NCBI GenBank assembly: GCA_017307275.1
Contig: JAFKFK010000023.1
Location: 1-64,000 of the forward strand
DNA from: Alphaproteobacteria bacterium
Lineage (GTDB): Bacteria > Pseudomonadota > Alphaproteobacteria > Reyranellales > Reyranellaceae
Direction of reading: 5' to 3'
Length of the DNA: 64,000 bases
Part shown: positions 30,683-39,717 of the stretch, piece after piece
How the letters are laid out: each line of letters opens with the position of its first letter
How positions within the stretch are numbered: the stretch's first letter is position 1
Notes under the pieces: model-generated
Databases searched by the model: none
Seen by the model: only the letters and a program-made list of their open reading frames with translations
Told to the model about the DNA's origin: nothing
Position numbers and translations under genes: made by a program

Positions 30683-33361
30683 ATGTCTACTCGCAATCTC
30701 GACAAGCTGATGGCTCCGGGCTCCGTCGTGGCCATCGGCGCCAGCTCGCGACCGAACTCGGTCGGCGAAGCCGTCACCCGCAATCTGCTAACGGCAGGCT
30801 TCCAGGGTGACGTGTACCTCGTCAACAAGAAGGGCGGCACGATTGAAGGCCGCACGGTGTTCCGCAAGGTTTCCGAGCTGCCGGTGGCGCCGGACCTTGC
30901 CGTCATCATGACGCCGGCCGAGACGATCCCGGGCCTGATCGTTGCGCTGGGCGAACTCGGCACGCGTGTTGCCGTCGTGATCAGCGCCGGCCCCGGTGAT
31001 GGCGCCGATGCCCGTGCCGTCAATGCGCGTTGGCGCAAGCGCCTCCTGCGGGCGGCCAAACCGTACCTGATGCGCATCGTCGGGCCGAACTGCATCGGCT
31101 TCGCCGCGCCGAGGGTCGGATTGAACGCGAGCTTCGGTCCGTCGGGGCTCAAAGCAGGCCGCATCGCGGCTGTTGCCCAGTCGGGCGCCGTGCTGGCCGG
31201 CCTCGCCGACTGGGGCGTGGCACAGGGCATCGGCTTCTCGCACCTGATCTCCATGGGTGACATGGCCGACGTCGATTTCGGCGACGTGCTCGACATGCTG
31301 TCGCGCGAATATGATACGCGCGCCGTGCTGATGTATGTCGAGGGCATCACCCAGGCCCGCAAGTTCATGTCGGCGGCCCGCAGCGTCGCGCGCGTGAAGC
31401 CGGTGATCGTCCTGAAGGGCGGCCGGCATGCATCGGCCGCCGCGGCCACGGCTTCGCACACCGGTTCGATGGCGGGCTCTGCGGCAGTCTATGACGCGGC
31501 CTTCGCGCGCGCCGGCCTGGTGAGCGTGCTGGGCCTCGGCGAACTCTTCGACGCGGCCGAGACGCTGGGGCATGGACTCGCGCCGCGCAACGGGCGGCTG
31601 GCGATCCTGACCAATGGCGGCGGCGCGGGCATCGTCGCGACGGACCTGCTGGCGGACGAGGGTGGCGAGATGGCGTCCATCCAGCCCCGCACGATCGCGC
31701 AGCTCGACAAAAAACTGCCGCGGAGCTGGTCGCGAGCCAATCCGGTCGACATCGTGGGCGATGCCGATGGTCCTCGCTACGCCGCGGCGCTCAATGCGCT
31801 GGCCGACGATCGTGGCGTCGGTGCGGTGCTGGCGATGAACGTGCCGACGGCGCTCACCTCGTCGGTCGAGGCGGCGCGTGCGGTGGCCGCGGCAGAGGGC
31901 ATCAAAGTTGTACCGGTGATCGGCTGCTGGATCGGCGGGCCAGAGGCGCAGGCCGGGCGTCGCGTTCTGCACGAGGCCGGCATCCCGGCCTACGATACGC
32001 CGTTGCGCGCCGTGCGCGGCTTCATGCACATCATCGAGTATCGTCGCGGCCAGCGCGCCTTGCAGCGGACACCGCCATCGGTTCCCGAAGCGCGTTCCGA
32101 CACCCGCCTCGTTCATTCCATCGTTGCGGGCGCACTGGCCGAGAAACGCGAGATCCTGACCGAGCCTGAGGCCAAGCGTGTCCTGGCAGCCTACGGTATC
32201 CCGGTCGTGCCGACCGAGATCGTGCTCGATGCCACGGAGGCGGCTGCCGCCGCAGTCCGTATCGGGTTCCCGGTCGCGGTGAAGATCCTGTCGCGCGATA
32301 TCACGCACAAGAGCGACGTCGGCGGCGTGGCGCTTGACCTCGCCTCCGAACAGGCCGTCCTCGACGCCGTGCGCGAAATGGTCGGCAAGGTGCTGGTCAA
32401 AGCCAACAAGGCGCGGATCGACGGCTTCGTCGTGCAGCCGATGATCAAGCGACCGCATGCGGTGGAATTGATCCTGGGCGCCGCCGAGGACCCGGTATTC
32501 GGGCCGATCCTGCTGGTTGGCCATGGCGGCGTTGCGGCGGAGGTGATCGACGACAAGGCACTGGCGTTGCCGCCGCTCGATCCCGTTCTGGCCGAGGATG
32601 CACTGAGCCGAACCCGCGTCGACCGCCTGCTTCGCGGGTATCGCGACCGGGCTCCGGCGGATCGCGGTGCCGTCGGCGAGGCCATGGTGCGGCTGTCGCA
32701 GCTCATTGCCGACGTGAACGAGATCGCCGAACTCGACATCAACCCGCTTCTGGCCGACGCCGACGGTGTAGTGGCACTCGATGCCCGTATCGTCGTGCGC
32801 AAGCCGCAAGCCGGGCAAGAGCGGGCGGCACGCTTTGCCATCAGGCCCTATCCGGTTGAGCTCGAAACCGACATCGAGCATCGCGGTCAGAAGCTTCATA
32901 TCCGGCCCATCCGCCCCGACGACGAGCCGTTGATACAGGCCTTCACCAAGCGCCTGACGCCGGAAGATGTGCGGCTACGCTTCTTCGGACCACTTCGGGA
33001 GTTGACGCACGAAATGGCAGCGCGGCTGACGCAGATCGACTACGACCGCGCGATGGCCTTCCTGCTGCTCGATGGGAAAGAGTTGCTGGGCGTCGGTAGG
33101 CTCGCTGCCGACCCGGGATTCGAGCAGGCAGAATTCGCGTTGGTCGTGGCGTCGGATCGTCAGGGCCGTGGCTACGGCGCCTTGTTGCTCAATCACGTGC
33201 TTCACTACGGCAAGTCGCGCGGCGTGAAGCGCGTGATCGGACACGTGCTGCGCGAGAACAGCAAGATGCTGGGACTGGCCAAGCATCTCGGCTTCCGCCG
33301 CGAAGGGGGGCGTTCCGGCGAGCCGGACATCCGGATGGTGAAGTCGTTGGGTAATTTGTAA
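30683..33361 (+). CDS. NDP-forming acyl-CoA synthetase fused to GNAT acetyltransferase (Pat-like)
   Basis: An 892-residue fusion. In order: CoA-binding Rossmann domain (about 10-130), succinyl-CoA-synthetase-like domains with the phospho-His candidate His259 in ASHTGSMAGS, an ATP-grasp domain (about 475-690) and a C-terminal GNAT domain (about 725-890, with VVASDRQGRGYGALLLNHVL). This is the layout of protein lysine acetyltransferase Pat/YfiQ, which inactivates AMP-forming acyl-CoA synthetases by acetylation. In Pat the synthetase part is inactive. Here His259 is kept, so the synthetase part may still work (inference). Confidence 0.88.
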   Translation: MSTRNLDKLMAPGSVVAIGASSRPNSVGEAVTRNLLTAGFQGDVYLVNKKGGTIEGRTVFRKVSELPVAPDLAVIMTPAETIPGLIVALGELGTRVAVVISAGPGDGADARAVNARWRKRLLRAAKPYLMRIVGPNCIGFAAPRVGLNASFGPSGLKAGRIAAVAQSGAVLAGLADWGVAQGIGFSHLISMGDMADVDFGDVLDMLSREYDTRAVLMYVEGITQARKFMSAARSVARVKPVIVLKGGRHASAAAATASHTGSMAGSAAVYDAAFARAGLVSVLGLGELFDAAETLGHGLAPRNGRLAILTNGGGAGIVATDLLADEGGEMASIQPRTIAQLDKKLPRSWSRANPVDIVGDADGPRYAAALNALADDRGVGAVLAMNVPTALTSSVEAARAVAAAEGIKVVPVIGCWIGGPEAQAGRRVLHEAGIPAYDTPLRAVRGFMHIIEYRRGQRALQRTPPSVPEARSDTRLVHSIVAGALAEKREILTEPEAKRVLAAYGIPVVPTEIVLDATEAAAAAVRIGFPVAVKILSRDITHKSDVGGVALDLASEQAVLDAVREMVGKVLVKANKARIDGFVVQPMIKRPHAVELILGAAEDPVFGPILLVGHGGVAAEVIDDKALALPPLDPVLAEDALSRTRVDRLLRGYRDRAPADRGAVGEAMVRLSQLIADVNEIAELDINPLLADADGVVALDARIVVRKPQAGQERAARFAIRPYPVELETDIEHRGQKLHIRPIRPDDEPLIQAFTKRLTPEDVRLRFFGPLRELTHEMAARLTQIDYDRAMAFLLLDGKELLGVGRLAADPGFEQAEFALVVASDRQGRGYGALLLNHVLHYGKSRGVKRVIGHVLRENSKMLGLAKHLGFRREGGRSGEPDIRMVKSLGNL

Positions 33362-33436
33362 TTTTTGTTTTGCCGCCCACCCTGAGCCAAGGCAAAAGAA
33401 CGAAGGCCCGCCAAGAGCTTAGGGCGAATCTCTGAT

Positions 33437-34585
33437 ATGGCGTCTAGGAAGAACAGAAGCGGGAAGTCGAACAGAAGGAGTCCAAAGCGGCCGCCGGGTG
33501 TGGGCGATCGTCTGCGCGCGCGTTTCAGTGGGCCTCTGTTGTGGATCGAAGCTCACCGCTCGCACTCGATTGTCGCGGCCGTTGCGTTGATGTTCGTCGG
33601 CAGTCTGTTCGGTGGCTATTGGCTGGCGCAGCGACTCGACCTGACGGATCGCGACCGGGTGGCGCGCGATACGCTTGATGACATGAGGCGAGGTGGTTCC
33701 TCGGCGACGCGCGAGTCAGAACCGAAGTACGCGCGCCTCGAAGATCTTCCGGACTTTCCCAAATACTCCGAGGCCGAACCGGGCAAGCCACGAGCAACGT
33801 TGGATGAGAAGCCGCGGCCGGCACAGACCAAGCCGCAGCAAGTCGCGGCGGCGGCATCGGTCGAACAGACGTGGCGGCGCAACGCGGTACCGTTTCGTGA
33901 TCCCAACAGCCGCCCGCTGATCGCGATCGTCATCGACGATGTTGGCCTCGACCGGCCGCGGTCCCGGCGGGCGTGGGAGCTGCCGGGACCGATGACGATG
34001 TCATTCCTGCCGTATGCCAAGGAACTGCGCGAGCAGGCGAAGGCGGCACGCGCAAGGGGCCACGAGCTGATGCTCCATCTGCCCATGGAGCCCAACGGCC
34101 GCAACGATCCCGGGCCGAATGCGCTCCTGGTCTCGCTGAGCAATGCCGAACTGCGACAGCGCACCAACGCCGCACTCGACAGTTTCGATGGCTTTGCCGG
34201 CGTCAACAACCACATGGGTAGCCGCTTCACGGCCTTTCGGCCGGGCATGGAAACGGTCATGCGGCAGTTCAAGGCGCGCGGGCTGATGTTTCTCGACTCC
34301 CGCACCACGCCGCAGTCGGTAGGCGATCAGACGGCGCATGAGCTGGGCGTGCCGTCGATCGTGCGTCACGTCTTTCTCGACGACGAAGAGACGCTGGATG
34401 CCGTGCGACGCAAGCTTGCCGAGACCGAAGCCGTAGCGCGGCGGCAGGGTTTTGCCGTGGCGATCGGCCATCCACACGACGTCACCTTGCAGGCGCTGGC
34501 CGAATGGCTGCCGACCGTCCAGAGCAAGGGTTTCGCGCTTGCGCCGTCGTCGGCCGTGTTGCGCAAACGGAACGGTTGGGATTGA
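33437..34585 (+). CDS. Divergent polysaccharide deacetylase (YibQ-like)
   Basis: A 382-residue membrane-anchored periplasmic protein. It has a very basic N-terminus, one membrane helix (about residues 37-57, HSIVAAVALMFVGSLFGGYW), a charged/proline-rich linker, and a divergent NodB-fold domain from about 155 on. Landmarks are IAIVIDDVGLD, GHELMLHLPMEP, NNHMGSRFTA and AIGHPHDVTLQAL. The family is thought to act on envelope polysaccharide, but activity is poorly documented. It is followed after 27 bases by the gamma-glutamyltransferase homologue. Confidence 0.85.
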   Translation: MASRKNRSGKSNRRSPKRPPGVGDRLRARFSGPLLWIEAHRSHSIVAAVALMFVGSLFGGYWLAQRLDLTDRDRVARDTLDDMRRGGSSATRESEPKYARLEDLPDFPKYSEAEPGKPRATLDEKPRPAQTKPQQVAAAASVEQTWRRNAVPFRDPNSRPLIAIVIDDVGLDRPRSRRAWELPGPMTMSFLPYAKELREQAKAARARGHELMLHLPMEPNGRNDPGPNALLVSLSNAELRQRTNAALDSFDGFAGVNNHMGSRFTAFRPGMETVMRQFKARGLMFLDSRTTPQSVGDQTAHELGVPSIVRHVFLDDEETLDAVRRKLAETEAVARRQGFAVAIGHPHDVTLQALAEWLPTVQSKGFALAPSSAVLRKRNGWD

Positions 34586-34612
34586 GTTGCTCCAACGAAG
34601 TTGGAGGAAACC

Positions 34613-36229
34613 GTGCGTTACAAGAAGCAGGCAATGATCGTGGCTCCGCAGCCGGAACCGACGGAGGCGGGGGCCGATGTGCTGCGCGAAGGCGGCAATG
34701 CCGTCGATGCAGGCATTGCCTGCGCGCTGGTCCAGGGCGTTGTCGATCCGCTGATGTGCGGCATCGCGGGTTTCGGCAGCTGCGGCATCTACATGCCGGA
34801 CAAGAAGTTCCATGGCTATATCGATGCCCACGCCCCGGCGCCGCTCGGTGCCCGGCCCGACATGTGGGCCAACCTGATCGAAAGCGAAGCCCGCGACGGC
34901 TATGGCTTCATCCTGAAGGGCCGCGTGAACGATATCGGCTACAAGTCGATCTGCGCGCCGGCCAATCTCAAGATGTACTACGAGGCGCACAAGGAGCACG
35001 GCAAGCTGCCGTGGTCGCGCATCGTCGAGCCGGCGATTGCCTGGGCGGAGAGCGGCTGGACGGTGCGGCCGCACGTTCACTACTGGTGGTCCGACGATGG
35101 CGCCTTCGGCCGGGCGCCCAACCACGAGCGCACCAGTTTCACCAAGGCGGCCCGCGAACTCTATTGCCGCGCCGACGGAACACCCAAACGGGTCGGCGAC
35201 CGTGTGGTCAATCGGGATTACGGCCAGACCTTGCGCGCCATTGCCAAAGGCGGCGCCGATGTCTTCTACACAGGCGAGATCGCGGCCGCGATCGCCGAGG
35301 ACATGAAGAAGAACGAGGCGCTGCTGACCGGCGAGGATCTCAAGGCCTGGACGCCGGTCCGCAATCAGCCGCTCTGGGGGGAGTATCGCGGCTACAAGGT
35401 CTCGACCAACCAGCCGCCAGGTGGCGGCGTGATGCTGCTCGAGATGCTGAATATCCTCGAGAACTTCGACCTCAGGTCCATGGAGCATGGCTCAGCGCAG
35501 TACCTGCGCGTGGTCAGCGAGGCGATGAAGCGGGCGACCATCGACAAGGACGCCCATGTCGGCGACCCCAGGTTCGTCAAGGTGCCGGTCGAGAAGCTGA
35601 TCTCGAAGCCTTATGCCAAGGGCATGGCCGAGGAGATCCAGGCCGGCGTGATGGCCACGGTGCCGCGCTTCAATTCCGGAGCCGTTTCCAAGGACACGAC
35701 GCACATCTCCGTCCTCGACAAGGACGGAAACTGCTTCTCCATGACTCACTCGCTCGGGATGCCCTCGGGCGTCGTCACACCGGGGTTGGGCTTCATGTAC
35801 AACGGCTGCATGGGCGTGTTCGATCCGCGGCCCGGCCGCGCCGATTCGATTGCACCCGGCAAGGCACGTTTCAGCTCTGTGGTGCCGTCGATCATCTTCA
35901 AGGACGGCAAGCCGCACCTGATTATCGGTGCCCCGGGTGCCACTCAGATCGCGATGGGCGTGCTGCACGTGGTGCTGAACGCGCTCGATTTCGACATGAC
36001 CATGGTCGAGGCGGTGAGTGCCCCGCGCTTCTCGGCAACCTCGGATACGATCGACATCTCGAACCGCATCCAAGGCAGGGTGGAGCGCGAGCTGCAGGGC
36101 ATGGGCTATCCGGTCGTCCGCAGCCCCTACGGCTTCGGCTTTGCCGCCGTGCACGCCATTCGCATTCACGAGGATGGACTCGATGGCGGCGCCGATCCTG
36201 GCCACGACGGCGTCGTTATCGCTGTCTAG
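34613..36229 (+). CDS. Gamma-glutamyltransferase-family protein
   Basis: Ntn-hydrolase that would self-cleave into two chains. The 538 residues contain GGNAVDAGIACALVQGVVDP, the DTTHIS site where the first Thr (about residue 362) is the expected nucleophile and new N-terminus, and GAPGATQIAMGVLHVVLN in the small chain. The GTG at 34613 is chosen because GGAGGA lies just ahead of it; a TTG at 34601 overlaps that site. There is no signal peptide, unlike E. coli Ggt, so it probably acts in the cytoplasm. Two Bug receptors follow, perhaps for its substrate. Confidence 0.87.
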   Translation: MRYKKQAMIVAPQPEPTEAGADVLREGGNAVDAGIACALVQGVVDPLMCGIAGFGSCGIYMPDKKFHGYIDAHAPAPLGARPDMWANLIESEARDGYGFILKGRVNDIGYKSICAPANLKMYYEAHKEHGKLPWSRIVEPAIAWAESGWTVRPHVHYWWSDDGAFGRAPNHERTSFTKAARELYCRADGTPKRVGDRVVNRDYGQTLRAIAKGGADVFYTGEIAAAIAEDMKKNEALLTGEDLKAWTPVRNQPLWGEYRGYKVSTNQPPGGGVMLLEMLNILENFDLRSMEHGSAQYLRVVSEAMKRATIDKDAHVGDPRFVKVPVEKLISKPYAKGMAEEIQAGVMATVPRFNSGAVSKDTTHISVLDKDGNCFSMTHSLGMPSGVVTPGLGFMYNGCMGVFDPRPGRADSIAPGKARFSSVVPSIIFKDGKPHLIIGAPGATQIAMGVLHVVLNALDFDMTMVEAVSAPRFSATSDTIDISNRIQGRVERELQGMGYPVVRSPYGFGFAAVHAIRIHEDGLDGGADPGHDGVVIAV

Positions 36230-36329
36230 ATAGATCTAGGCATCACCAAGATCCGCCCAGCGGCCGCCCTGCATTGCACGCAGGCTGCAGTCTCGTGCAC
36301 TCTTGGGGAAAGATAAGAGGAAACAAACA

Positions 36330-37304
36330 ATGATGGTCCTTGGGCGGCGGCGCGTAATGGCCGCTGGCGCGATGCTCGCGGCTGCGCCTTCGATTTCCTA
36401 CGCCCAGGCCGTCTACCCTGATCGGCCGATCCGGCTGGTCATTGGCTTCCCACCCGGTGGGCCGACTGACATTGCCGGTCGGCTGCTGGCACAGCGGCTG
36501 ACGGAAATCCTCGGCCAGCAGGTCGTCGTGGACAACAAGCCGGGCGTGGCGGGCAATATCGCCTCGCAGATCGTGGCCGATGCCAAGCCGGACGGTTACA
36601 CGCTGCTGGTTGGCACCTCGATCATGGGCATCGTACCGGCGCTTTATGAGAAGCTGCCCTACGATCCTCACAAGAGCCTCGAAGCGGTGGGCCATTTCAC
36701 CACCGTGCCCATGATCATCGTCGCACCGGCGGGTGGTGCAGGTTCGATCGAGGAACTCGTCGCGCTGTTGCGCAAGGAGCCGGGCAAGCACTCGTATCCT
36801 TCGCCCGGCAACGGCAGCCTGATCCACATGGGCAGCCTGCTGTTTGCGCAGCGTGCCGGCGCCGATGTGCTGCACGTGCCGTACAAGGGATCGGCACCAG
36901 CCATGCAGGATACGCTCGCCGGGCGTCATGCCTTCCAGATCGATACCTTGGGCAGCAGCAAGAGTTTCGTCGACGCCGGCCGCCTCAAGATCCTGGCCGT
37001 CTGCACGCCTGCGCGTGTCGCCTCGATGCCCGACGTGCCGACCGTGCAGGAGAAGACCGGCATCGCCGTCGAAGTCGTCACCTGGAACCTGATCTTTGCA
37101 ACGGCCGGAACGCCCAGGCCGATCGTCGACCGTCTCAATGCAGCGATAAACCAGGCGACCAAGCATCCGGATTTAGTCGAGAAGGCCAGGGGAATGGGGA
37201 TCGAGCTGGTGGCGTCGACGCCCGACAGCTCCAAGAAGTTCTACGAAGACCAAATGGCCATGTGGGCGCCCATTGTGAAGGCATCGGGCGCCAAGGTTGA
37301 ATAG
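36330..37304 (+). CDS. Bug/TctC-family periplasmic substrate-binding protein
   Basis: A 324-residue receptor with a signal peptide (RRRVMAAGAMLAAAPSISYAQA). The Bug pattern follows: YPDRPIRLVIGFPPGGPTDIAGR, VVDNKPGVAGNIASQIV, PDGYTLLVGTS. The ATG at 36330 follows AAGAGGAAAC; the frame extends upstream without a ribosome site. It is nine bases ahead of a close paralogue, so they form a tandem pair. No TctAB permease is visible. The ligand is probably an organic acid or amino-acid derivative (inference). Confidence 0.9.
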   Translation: MMVLGRRRVMAAGAMLAAAPSISYAQAVYPDRPIRLVIGFPPGGPTDIAGRLLAQRLTEILGQQVVVDNKPGVAGNIASQIVADAKPDGYTLLVGTSIMGIVPALYEKLPYDPHKSLEAVGHFTTVPMIIVAPAGGAGSIEELVALLRKEPGKHSYPSPGNGSLIHMGSLLFAQRAGADVLHVPYKGSAPAMQDTLAGRHAFQIDTLGSSKSFVDAGRLKILAVCTPARVASMPDVPTVQEKTGIAVEVVTWNLIFATAGTPRPIVDRLNAAINQATKHPDLVEKARGMGIELVASTPDSSKKFYEDQMAMWAPIVKASGAKVE

Positions 37305-37313
37305 GGGGACACC

Positions 37314-38285
37314 ATGACGATCACTCGACGAGCAACACTCGCGGGACTTGGCACCGCGGCGCTGGCGGCGCCGGCCGTTGCGCAAGCCAACTATCCCGAC
37401 AAGCCGATCCGCATGGTCATCGCCTTTGCGGCCGGCGGCCCGACCGACGTCGTCGGCAGGCTCCTGGCGCCGCGCCTGTCGGAGATCCTGGGACAGCAGG
37501 TCGTCGTCGAGAATAAGCCGGGCGCTACGGGCAACATCGGCACAGCGATGGCCGCCGATGCCAAGCCGGACGGATACACGATCCTCTTCAGCGCCTCGAC
37601 CATGGCCATGGCGCCGGCGCTCTACGGCAAACAGCTGGGCTACGACCCGGTGAATGGGCTCGCCGCCATCGCCTACGTTGCAAGCGTGCCGCTGATCCTG
37701 CTGACGCCGGTCGATGGCGCGAAGAGCACGCCCGAACTGGTGAGCATGCTGCGCAAGGATCCCGGCAAGTACTCCTACGCCTCTTCGGGTAATGGCGGGA
37801 TGATCCATCTTGCGAGCTATCTGTTCGCCAAGCGTGCCGGCGGCGACGCCTTGCACGTCCCGTACCGCGGCTCGGCGCCGGGCATGGTCGACATGATCGC
37901 GGGGCGGCACGGATTCCAGATCGACACGCTGCAGTCGAGCAAGGGCTTCATCGACGGGGGCAAGGTGCGCGTGATCGGCGTGGCGGCCGACAAGCGCCTG
38001 CCTCAGCTTCCCGACGTTCCGACGATCAAGGAGGCAACGGGCTTCGATTACTCGATCAACACCTGGTACGCCGCCTACGCGCCGGCCAAGACGCCACGGC
38101 CGATCATCGACAAGCTCAACGCTGCCTTCAACCAGGCGCTGAAGCATCCCGACATGATGAAGAAGGCCGACGAACTGGCAATCGAAGTGATCATCTCGAC
38201 GCCGGAGCAGGCCAAGCAGTTCTACGACAGCCAGATGGCCTTCTGGGACCCCATCATCAAGGAGTCGGGCGCGAAGCCGGAGTAG
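37314..38285 (+). CDS. Bug/TctC-family periplasmic substrate-binding protein, tandem copy
   Basis: A 323-residue paralogue of the preceding gene, sharing the segments YPDKPIRMVIAFAAGGPTDVVGR, VVENKPGATGNIGTAMA and PDGYTILFS, and the YDSQMAFWDPIIKESGAK-type end. A signal peptide (ATLAGLGTAALAAPAVAQA) is present. The two copies differ in the stretch around the ligand pocket, so they may bind different ligands. A third Bug gene lies at 25802-26767. Confidence 0.9.
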   Translation: MTITRRATLAGLGTAALAAPAVAQANYPDKPIRMVIAFAAGGPTDVVGRLLAPRLSEILGQQVVVENKPGATGNIGTAMAADAKPDGYTILFSASTMAMAPALYGKQLGYDPVNGLAAIAYVASVPLILLTPVDGAKSTPELVSMLRKDPGKYSYASSGNGGMIHLASYLFAKRAGGDALHVPYRGSAPGMVDMIAGRHGFQIDTLQSSKGFIDGGKVRVIGVAADKRLPQLPDVPTIKEATGFDYSINTWYAAYAPAKTPRPIIDKLNAAFNQALKHPDMMKKADELAIEVIISTPEQAKQFYDSQMAFWDPIIKESGAKPE

Positions 38286-38287
38286 GG

Positions 38288-39616
38288 CTACATCATCCCC
38301 GGCGCGCCGAGGTCGCTGCCGTCGATCATGCGGCTGTAGCGAAAGGGATGCGGATCGACGATCGGCGGATCGCCGGCGACAAGGTCGGCCGCGAGCCGAC
38401 CGGCGGCGGGTCCGATGCCAAAGCCATGGCCGGTGTAACCGGTCGATAGGTAGAGGCCGGGCATCGGGTCAACCGCCGAGATCACGGGGATGCCGTCGGG
38501 CGTCGAGTCGATCAGGCCACCCCAGGAGCGGGCGACCTGCAGTCCCTTCAGGGCCGGATAGTGCTCGGCGAGCTTCGTCAGCCCCTGGTTTACGAGCTTG
38601 GGGTCGGCTGCCGGATCGAGGGTGCGCTGGCGCTCGAACGGCGAGACCTTGTCGAACGACCAGCGGGCAAAGGCTTCCGGCCCGTCGAAGAACGAGCGAC
38701 CGATACCGAAGGTCAGTCCCTGGTGACGCTTCTTGAGGGTAGGCAGGAATTGCCGCGCGTAGAGCAGCCCTTGAGGTGAAAGGTCGACGGTGCCGCGGCC
38801 GCCAAGGCCCACCGTGTAGCCACCGTCCAGTCGCCGGCGGATCGTGACATCGGGCATGGAGAGGCCGCCATCTGTCACTTCAGGCGCGGCCGTGGTTGCA
38901 AAGGACGTTGAGCGGACACCGGCCTGGGGCAGGCGCAGGCCGTGGCGTCGCAGGAAGAGGGAGGTCCAGGCTCCACCGGCGCAAAGCACGGCAGTCGCGC
39001 GGATGACGCCGCGTTCGGTGATGACGCCTGCAACTTTACCGGCCGCAATGTCGAGACCTCGGACAGCACAGTTCTGGTGGATGGTGGCGCCAAGCTTGCG
39101 CGCGCCCTCGGCGAGAGCGGGGCTGGCCAGCGATGGCTCCGCGCGGCCGTCGTTCGGCGAATGCACGCCCCCGATCCAGTCGCCTGTACTGCCCGGCGTC
39201 ATTGCCTTGGCTTCGGCAGGGCTCAGTACATGGCTGTGCATCTGGTATTCGCGGGCCCGCAGCGTCCATTCCTCCCACTGCGCGAAATCGGCGGGGCGGG
39301 TGGTGACATAGAGCAGTCCGGTGGGGCGAAAGCCGGTCTCCGCACCCAGCTCCCGGTTCAAATCCTTCCAGATCTCCAGGCTTTTCATCGCCAGCGGCAG
39401 TTCGCGCAGGTCGCGATGCTGCTGGCGGCACCAGCCCCAGTTGCGGCTGCTTTGCTCGCCGCCGACATTGCCCTTTTCGAGCAGGGCAACCGAGTGGCCC
39501 TTCTTTGCGAGCCAATAGGCAGCGGCGCAGCCGGCGATACCGGCACCGATCACGACGACATCGACCGACGTCGGGAGCTTTTCATCGCTGACGACGGGCT
39601 GGACGGGCGGAGACAT
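38288..39616 (-). CDS. FAD-dependent oxidoreductase (DAO family)
   Basis: A 442-residue flavoprotein of the D-amino-acid-oxidase/glycine-oxidase fold. The dinucleotide motif is VVVIGAGIAGCAAAYWLAKKG, the flavin loop is GNVGGEQSSRNWGWCRQQHRD, and the C-terminal FAD segment is YLSTGYTGHGFGIGPAAGRL. It resembles oxidases of secondary amines such as gamma-glutamylputrescine oxidase, which would suit a gamma-glutamyltransferase nearby, but this is inference. The ATG at 39616 follows AGGAAATGTGC; it ends three bases from the second Bug gene, convergent. Confidence 0.87.
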   Translation of the reverse strand: MSPPVQPVVSDEKLPTSVDVVVIGAGIAGCAAAYWLAKKGHSVALLEKGNVGGEQSSRNWGWCRQQHRDLRELPLAMKSLEIWKDLNRELGAETGFRPTGLLYVTTRPADFAQWEEWTLRAREYQMHSHVLSPAEAKAMTPGSTGDWIGGVHSPNDGRAEPSLASPALAEGARKLGATIHQNCAVRGLDIAAGKVAGVITERGVIRATAVLCAGGAWTSLFLRRHGLRLPQAGVRSTSFATTAAPEVTDGGLSMPDVTIRRRLDGGYTVGLGGRGTVDLSPQGLLYARQFLPTLKKRHQGLTFGIGRSFFDGPEAFARWSFDKVSPFERQRTLDPAADPKLVNQGLTKLAEHYPALKGLQVARSWGGLIDSTPDGIPVISAVDPMPGLYLSTGYTGHGFGIGPAAGRLAADLVAGDPPIVDPHPFRYSRMIDGSDLGAPGMM

Positions 39617-39717
39617 GCACATTTCCTGAAAGCGAAACGCGGGAAGGCACACTGTAGCCTACGCTTTACGGGCTGGAACCCGGCGCGGTACCCTCCGGCC
39701 CCTAAAAGGAGCCCCCA

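Noticed and set aside
30788..32899. A 703-codon minus-strand frame opposite the acyl-CoA synthetase/GNAT gene
   Set aside because: Rich in Arg, His and Gly with no recognisable motif; shadow of the strong plus-strand gene.
33362..33436. TTTTGCC and GGCAAAA inverted repeat after the large acyl-CoA synthetase gene
   Set aside because: The loop is 16 bases, the stem short and the T-rich part lies on the wrong side for a plus-strand terminator.
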